Assembly: GCA_946534455.1 (NCBI GenBank)
Contig: CAMNCR010000070.1
Location: forward strand, 1 to 11,284
Direction: 5' to 3'
DNA from: an uncultured Clostridia bacterium
GTDB taxonomy: Bacteria > Bacillota > Clostridia > Christensenellales > Aristaeellaceae
Length of the DNA stretch: 11,284 nt
Made by a program: the position numbers and the translations under genes. Under the pieces are notes generated by a model. That model saw only the letters and a list, made by a program, of their open reading frames with translations. It was not told the DNA's origin and did not search any database. Positions 7,994 through 11,284 of this stretch are shown here, in pieces (position 1 is the stretch's first letter; each line of letters opens with the position of its first letter).

Positions 7994-10158
7994 TGTTCTC
8001 CTTGAACCCCCTTATATTCCAGGCAGAGCATCGTCAAATCGTCAAACTGCTCCGCATCCCTGACAAAATCGTCCACCGCGGCCTGGACATGCCGCAGCAC
8101 TTCCCGGGGTCTGTCCTCCCGATGCTCGTTCAGCGCTTTCTCGATGCGCTCCGTGCCAAAGAGCTCCTGCTGCGCGTTGGTGGCCTCCGCCAGCCCGTCG
8201 GTATACACAAAGATTCTCGATCCCGGCTTCAGCTGGATTTCATAGTCCGTGTAGCGGGCCTCCTCCATGCCGCCGATCACAAAGCCGTGACGGTCCCTGA
8301 ACAGCTCATATTCTCCCTCCTGCTGTCTGAGCACGGGATACTCATGGCCCGCGTTGGCCGCCTTCAGCCTGCCCGTTGAAATCTCCAGGATGCCGAGCCA
8401 CACCGTCACAAACATTTCCGCCTCGTTATTGGAGCAGATCGCCCGGTTCGTCCGTCCCAGGATTTCCGCCGGAGAGCAGCCGCCCATGGCGACGCTCTGC
8501 AGAATGATCTTGGAGGCCATCATGAACAGGGCCGCCGGAACGCCCTTGCCGGACACATCCGCAATCACCATGCACAGATGATCCGGGTCGATCAGGAAGT
8601 AATCGTAGAAGTCTCCGCCCACTTCCTTGGCCGGCGTCATGCTGGCATAGATATCGAACTCGCTTCGATCCGGAAAGGCCGGAAAAATATGAGGAAGCAT
8701 GGAGGCCTGTATATCCGTGGCCAGCGCCAGCTCCGTACCGATCCGCTCCTTTTCCGCGGTAACCTGAACCACCCGGTCCATGTATTCCAGCGTCTTTCCG
8801 GAAAGATCCGCAAAGGACTGGGCCAGCTCCTCCACTTCGTCTCCCGTCCTGTAGACATCCTCCATCCGGAACCTCAGATCGCCCTCCCTGATCCCCGCGA
8901 TGCGTTTTGTAATGGTATTCAGCGGCTTGACGATGCGCTTTCCCAGCACCAGGGCCCCGCCCAGCGTCAGGAGCATCACCGCGAGCAGCAGCACGAGCGA
9001 TGTCGTCCTGGAGCGCCCGTTCTTTTCCGCATAGACCGCAATGGCCTCCTCCTGAATTTTCCCGTTTTCCGTCTGAAGCAGCGTGATGGGCTGGGATGCC
9101 AGCTCCTCGCTGAAGGCGGACACCAGCACCCAGCCGGACGTCGGAATCGGCGAGGCCGCCAGATAATAGTTTCCCTCCCGCAGCTCTCCGCGGAGAACCG
9201 GGCCTCCGCTGCCCTCCATGGCAGCCTTCACCACCTGGGAAAGAGATTCATAGCGGGATTGCCGGAAATCCGTCTCCTGCTCCGCCGGGAAGTCTTCCGC
9301 CTGCGGCTCAAGAACCGCCTTTCCCTGCTCGTTGATGAGCAGGTCAAACTCGCCCAGCTCCGTTCCCTCCTGCATGACCTGCTGCAGCTCCGTCAGAAAC
9401 ACATCGGTTCCCACCACCGCCTGCAGGCTTCCGTCCGGCCCGTAAACCGGGCACGCGCATTCGATACAGTATTCCCCGGAAAGCGCGTCTGCTTCGCCTT
9501 CGGTAAAAACGAGGCTGCCCGCCTCCGCCGCCTTCCTGTACCAGCGGCGCGTTCTCGGATCGTATCGTTTGATCTGTCCATCCACAAACCAGTCGGAAGC
9601 ATTCTCGCTCACGGACAGATGAACGCCCTCCGGAAGCGCGATATAGATGGCGGTCGCATCCACCGCAGGGCACAGGGAAACCATCGTCTCCGAGAGGTTG
9701 GAGATCAGTCCCAGCTTGCTGACCAGCTGCGGATCGGTCTGCTGAACGCCTTCGGCGTAAATCACCTTGGCCGTCCACTTTCCGTCATCCTGCGGATTGG
9801 GCTCCGCATAGGGCGCGGCAGGATAATTCTCCGGATGCGCAAGCAGCCCTTCCGCGATGTTCGCCACCAGCTTCACCCTGCGGGAGGCGGCCTGCAGCAT
9901 ATCGTCCATGAGGGCAGCGTCCGCCCGGTTGTTTCGCGCCAGACTCTGTGTGACCACCGCGTCCATGACCTGCCCGGTAATATCGCTGATGGCCTCCTGC
10001 TGCCGCTGGCCCGACTCCGCCGTCAGCTCCGTCAGCATCTGGGTATGATAGAAGCCCACCGCCGCAAAGGCCAGCGTCATCAGAAGCACTGTAAACAGGA
10101 TCAGGTTGAAAACCTTATTCTCGATGCCGCCAATGACCAGGTGTTTGAATCGTTTCAT
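7990..10158 (-). CDS. Membrane sensor phosphatase: Cache, HAMP and SpoIIE/RsbU-type PP2C
   Basis: 722 residues. TM1 is at about 17-37, an extracytoplasmic region of about 350 residues follows, TM2 is at about 386-406, a HAMP linker at about 406-460 and a PP2C/SpoIIE phosphatase at about 475-716. The outer region looks like a double-Cache sensor, with the RRWYRKA motif at 204-210 and PVYGPDG at 237-243. Phosphatase metal ligands are visible: GGDFYD at 514-519 (D516), ADVSGKG at 533-539 (D534), YTDGLAEA at 652-659 (D654) and FDDLTM at 705-710 (D706, D707). By family it dephosphorylates a serine on a STAS antagonist in response to an external signal; the STAS gene in this cluster is the natural substrate. 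Three cysteines (C231, C234, C236) in the outer domain are unusual. GGAGG lies nine bases before the ATG, immediately after a terminator stem-loop. The stop overlaps the start of the MATE fusion gene. Confidence 0.94.
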   Translation of the reverse strand: MKRFKHLVIGGIENKVFNLILFTVLLMTLAFAAVGFYHTQMLTELTAESGQRQQEAISDITGQVMDAVVTQSLARNNRADAALMDDMLQAASRRVKLVANIAEGLLAHPENYPAAPYAEPNPQDDGKWTAKVIYAEGVQQTDPQLVSKLGLISNLSETMVSLCPAVDATAIYIALPEGVHLSVSENASDWFVDGQIKRYDPRTRRWYRKAAEAGSLVFTEGEADALSGEYCIECACPVYGPDGSLQAVVGTDVFLTELQQVMQEGTELGEFDLLINEQGKAVLEPQAEDFPAEQETDFRQSRYESLSQVVKAAMEGSGGPVLRGELREGNYYLAASPIPTSGWVLVSAFSEELASQPITLLQTENGKIQEEAIAVYAEKNGRSRTTSLVLLLAVMLLTLGGALVLGKRIVKPLNTITKRIAGIREGDLRFRMEDVYRTGDEVEELAQSFADLSGKTLEYMDRVVQVTAEKERIGTELALATDIQASMLPHIFPAFPDRSEFDIYASMTPAKEVGGDFYDYFLIDPDHLCMVIADVSGKGVPAALFMMASKIILQSVAMGGCSPAEILGRTNRAICSNNEAEMFVTVWLGILEISTGRLKAANAGHEYPVLRQQEGEYELFRDRHGFVIGGMEEARYTDYEIQLKPGSRIFVYTDGLAEATNAQQELFGTERIEKALNEHREDRPREVLRHVQAAVDDFVRDAEQFDDLTMLCLEYKGVQGEQ

Positions 10159-10175
10159 GAAAGACTTCCTCCCGG

Positions 10176-10200
10176 AAAAAAGCCCCGCAGAGCGGGGCTT
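10176..10200 (-). terminator. Intrinsic terminator inside the STAS/phosphatase gene cluster
   Basis: On the minus strand AAGCCCCGC, loop TCT, GCGGGGCTT forms a nine-pair stem that runs directly into T residues (six in total from 10181 down to 10176). It lies 64 bp after the 196-residue gene and only 17 bp before the phosphatase ATG. Sense fits the minus-strand operon. No convincing promoter is seen between it and the phosphatase gene, so it probably acts as a partial terminator or attenuator. Confidence 0.85.
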
Positions 10201-10263
10201 GAAGGATGATCATCTGCCGGAGCAGCGTTCCGCCTGAGTCAGGCCTTGCCCTGCCGCCTTCTG
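10201..10263 (-). other. Structured spacer upstream of the internal terminator
   Basis: This 63-bp stretch between the 196-residue gene and the terminator holds no gene. It contains an odd palindrome GCCTGAGTCAGGC (10232-10244), a small stem CTGC-CGGA-GCAG (10214-10225) and a perfect ten-base palindrome GATGATCATC (10205-10214). In the transcript these could fold into successive small hairpins before the terminator, or serve as protein sites in DNA. No clear -35/-10 pair was found. Function is unknown. Confidence 0.35.
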
Positions 10264-10854
10264 TTATGCCATTTTCTTGATAATGGTCATTTCAACCTGA
10301 TTGCCCCGGATAAACACCTTGATGTCATCCGCCACATGCGTCACCACGGATTTCTCCAGCTCATCCCAGATTTCCCGGGCATCCGCCTCTTTTTCCCGCA
10401 GCGGGCGCAGCGCGTTCTGGTAGGCCGACATGGACCATTCCCTGTTCAGCATCATGCCCGTCGAATCCTCGGGCATCTCCGAATAATACAGCGGAAGCGC
10501 CGGATCCGCTCCGCCCTGCTCGAAGAAGGCGCGCAGCCGGCCCATCAATCCCTTGGCGGCTTCGTTTTTCCCCGTCGAGGAGGCGGCCAGCAGCTGATCC
10601 CGCTTGTCCATATCCAGCCACGCGTTCACCAGCAGATGCAGCTGGTATACATTCTCTTCATCCTCAATCCAGAACTGCCCGGTTCTCTTTCCCGTGATGG
10701 AGCGCATCATGCCCATCATTTCTTCCGTCAGCAGCCGCAGATGAAGCGCGTTTTTGGCAGAAAGCTCCTTATACAGAGCCACCTTTTCCGCCTGGGCCAA
10801 AGCCGCTTCGATTCCGCTTCCATTGTTGGAAACGACCACAAGATCGCTTTTCAT
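10264..10854 (-). CDS. Hypothetical protein, probable degenerate RsbW-like HATPase fold
   Basis: 196 residues, soluble, no signal peptide. It does not match a family I can name with certainty. Two stretches resemble the kinase domain of the MATE fusion encoded downstream. First, HLRLLTEEMMGMM (38-50) aligns with HIALCLEEMASNT (488-500): the acidic EEM is kept, but the ATP/Mg-binding N499 becomes M49. Second, ADDIKVFIRGNQVEMTI (175-191) aligns with ADDVRYTYSLNLNNLTI (559-575), the final strands of that fold. Between them lies a region of about 90 residues with no recognisable G1 or G2 box. I infer a GHKL-like fold that has lost catalysis, possibly a binding partner or decoy for the STAS protein; this is by-eye alignment only. 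AAGGAG lies seven bases before the ATG, and the gene starts 11 bp after the STAS stop, so the two are co-transcribed. Confidence 0.8.
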   Translation of the reverse strand: MKSDLVVVSNNGSGIEAALAQAEKVALYKELSAKNALHLRLLTEEMMGMMRSITGKRTGQFWIEDEENVYQLHLLVNAWLDMDKRDQLLAASSTGKNEAAKGLMGRLRAFFEQGGADPALPLYYSEMPEDSTGMMLNREWSMSAYQNALRPLREKEADAREIWDELEKSVVTHVADDIKVFIRGNQVEMTIIKKMA

Positions 10855-10865
10855 CCACTGTCTCC

Positions 10866-11162
10866 TTACTGGATATTCAGAATATCCGCAAAGCCCGTCA
10901 CATCAAAAACCTCGCTGACGATCTCGTTCACATGCTGAATCGTCATACCGCCTTTTCTGCTCATGGTCTTGTGCGCGCTCAGCAGCACCCGCAGCCCGGC
11001 GGATGAAATGTACTCCAGCTTGCTGAAATCCATCGTCAGGCTGTCCGCACCCTCCATGCACTGCTTCAGTTCCGCTTCCAGCTCGGGAGAGGTCACGGTA
11101 TCCAGTCTTCCCTCCAGCGCCAGCGTGACATTCTTTCCTTCTTGGCTCTTCGTGATGGTCAT
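10866..11162 (-). CDS. STAS-domain anti-sigma-factor antagonist (RsbV/SpoIIAA type)
   Basis: 98 residues forming a single STAS domain, the usual length for this class. Residues 1-30 carry the first strands with EGRLDTVTSPELE at 17-29. The phosphorylation loop is DFSKLEYISSAGLRVLLSA at 45-63, in which S54 aligns with the serine phosphorylated in RsbV and SpoIIAA. By family, the unphosphorylated form binds an RsbW-like kinase and releases that kinase's partner, while the kinase phosphorylates and a PP2C enzyme dephosphorylates it. All three activities are encoded in this cluster. I chose the ATG at 11162 rather than one 30 bases upstream because GGGAGG sits eight bases before 11162, while the upstream ATG has no ribosome binding site and adds ten residues outside the fold. 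It is the first gene of the operon, behind a candidate promoter with a tandem repeat. Confidence 0.93.
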   Translation of the reverse strand: MTITKSQEGKNVTLALEGRLDTVTSPELEAELKQCMEGADSLTMDFSKLEYISSAGLRVLLSAHKTMSRKGGMTIQHVNEIVSEVFDVTGFADILNIQ

Positions 11163-11170
11163 TATTTTTT

Positions 11171-11176
11171 CCTCCC
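11171..11176 (-). promoter_or_regulatory. Ribosome binding site that decides the STAS start
   Basis: GGGAGG on the minus strand, followed by eight mostly A residues and then the ATG at 11162. The upstream in-frame ATG at 11192 has no comparable site. Confidence 0.8.
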
Positions 11177-11241
11177 TTTTGTTGATTCTCATTCACAGCG
11201 CCATGCACCGCCGATGAAAGGCAGATGACATGAATCGTTGT

Positions 11242-11272
11242 ATTTTAGCATCTCATGTCCAACAAATGTCCA
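11242..11272 (-). promoter_or_regulatory. Candidate promoter of the STAS-led operon
   Basis: On the minus strand an extended -10, TGC-TAAAAT (hexamer 11242-11247, five of six consensus bases), lies about 80 bases before the STAS start. The best upstream element is TGGACA at 11267-11272 with a 19-base spacer, longer than the usual 17. A second TGGACA at 11256-11261 is too close to serve as -35. The -10 is convincing; the -35 is uncertain, so either the extended -10 suffices or an activator or alternative sigma factor is involved. Confidence 0.5.
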
Positions 11273-11276
11273 ACAA
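11255..11276. repeat. Perfect tandem 11-bp repeat next to the STAS-operon promoter
   Basis: Plus strand ATGTCCAACAA occurs twice back to back (11255-11265 and 11266-11276) without a mismatch; the minus strand reads TTGTTGGACAT twice. The 11-bp period is about one helical turn, placing both copies on one DNA face, as for paired sites of a regulator. The proximal copy covers the -10/-35 spacer region. Which protein binds is unknown; a chance duplication is possible. Confidence 0.8.
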
Positions 11277-11284
11277 GCAGCCCG

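Noticed and set aside
8578..10209. A 543-codon plus-strand frame opposite the phosphatase gene
   Set aside because: It has the same codon-aligned antisense artefact; no domain is visible, and the minus strand has all PP2C motifs.
10263..10295. Possible promoter for the phosphatase gene (TTGAAA and CATAAC)
   Set aside because: The spacer is 21 bases and the -10 is weak; it also lies within the end of the 196-residue coding region.
11163..11192. Upstream ATG giving a 108-residue STAS protein
   Set aside because: No ribosome binding site precedes it, the added residues are charged and outside the STAS fold, and a good GGGAGG site supports the ATG at 11162.
1..11284. RNA genes, CRISPR arrays, insertion sequences or phage genes
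   Set aside because: No tRNA-like cloverleaf, no regularly spaced repeats, and no transposase or integrase frame was found. Intergenic gaps are all below about 130 bp.

Overview
The window holds seven protein genes, all on the minus strand, so transcription runs from the right edge to the left. The sequence is GC-rich, with strong AGGAGG-type ribosome binding sites and almost no TTA, CTA or TCA codons in the left half. SpoIIE-type phosphatase, STAS and RsbW-like genes, a SWIM/SNF2 helicase and a large cytosolic rhamnosidase together suggest a GC-rich Firmicute, probably a gut or rumen Clostridia. This is inferred from gene content; no ribosomal or other phylogenetic marker is present.

Right half (about 6248-11284): a compact regulatory module that looks like a partner-switching system. 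In transcription order it encodes a 98-residue STAS protein (anti-sigma-factor antagonist type, phosphoserine motif intact), a 196-residue protein that I read as a degenerate RsbW-like ATPase fold, a membrane phosphatase (TM-Cache-TM-HAMP-PP2C, RsbU/SpoIIE type), and a MATE transporter with an RsbW-like HATPase domain fused to its C-terminus. The last two overlap by ATGA. A strong intrinsic terminator lies between the second and third genes, directly before the phosphatase ribosome binding site. It splits the module into a promoter-proximal pair and an apparently promoter-less distal pair. No sigma factor gene is visible, so the output may be the transporter itself or a sigma factor elsewhere.

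Middle (about 4608-6247): a 128-bp spacer with a candidate promoter that shares two sequence blocks with the STAS-operon promoter, then a PreA-type dihydropyrimidine dehydrogenase-like flavoprotein. This protein carries an extra N-terminal iron-sulfur domain of the kind normally found on PreT or GltD partners; no PreT gene is present.

Left part (1-4559): a GH78 alpha-L-rhamnosidase without a signal peptide, then the first 367 codons of a SWIM/SNF2-associated helicase that runs off the left edge. The gaps of 48 and 60 bp, with no clear terminator, allow co-transcription with preA, but the functions do not obviously form one pathway.

The most interesting signal is the transporter-kinase fusion embedded in a phosphatase/STAS/pseudokinase operon with an internal terminator. 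I saw no RNA genes, CRISPR arrays or insertion sequences, and no gene-free stretch longer than 300 bases.
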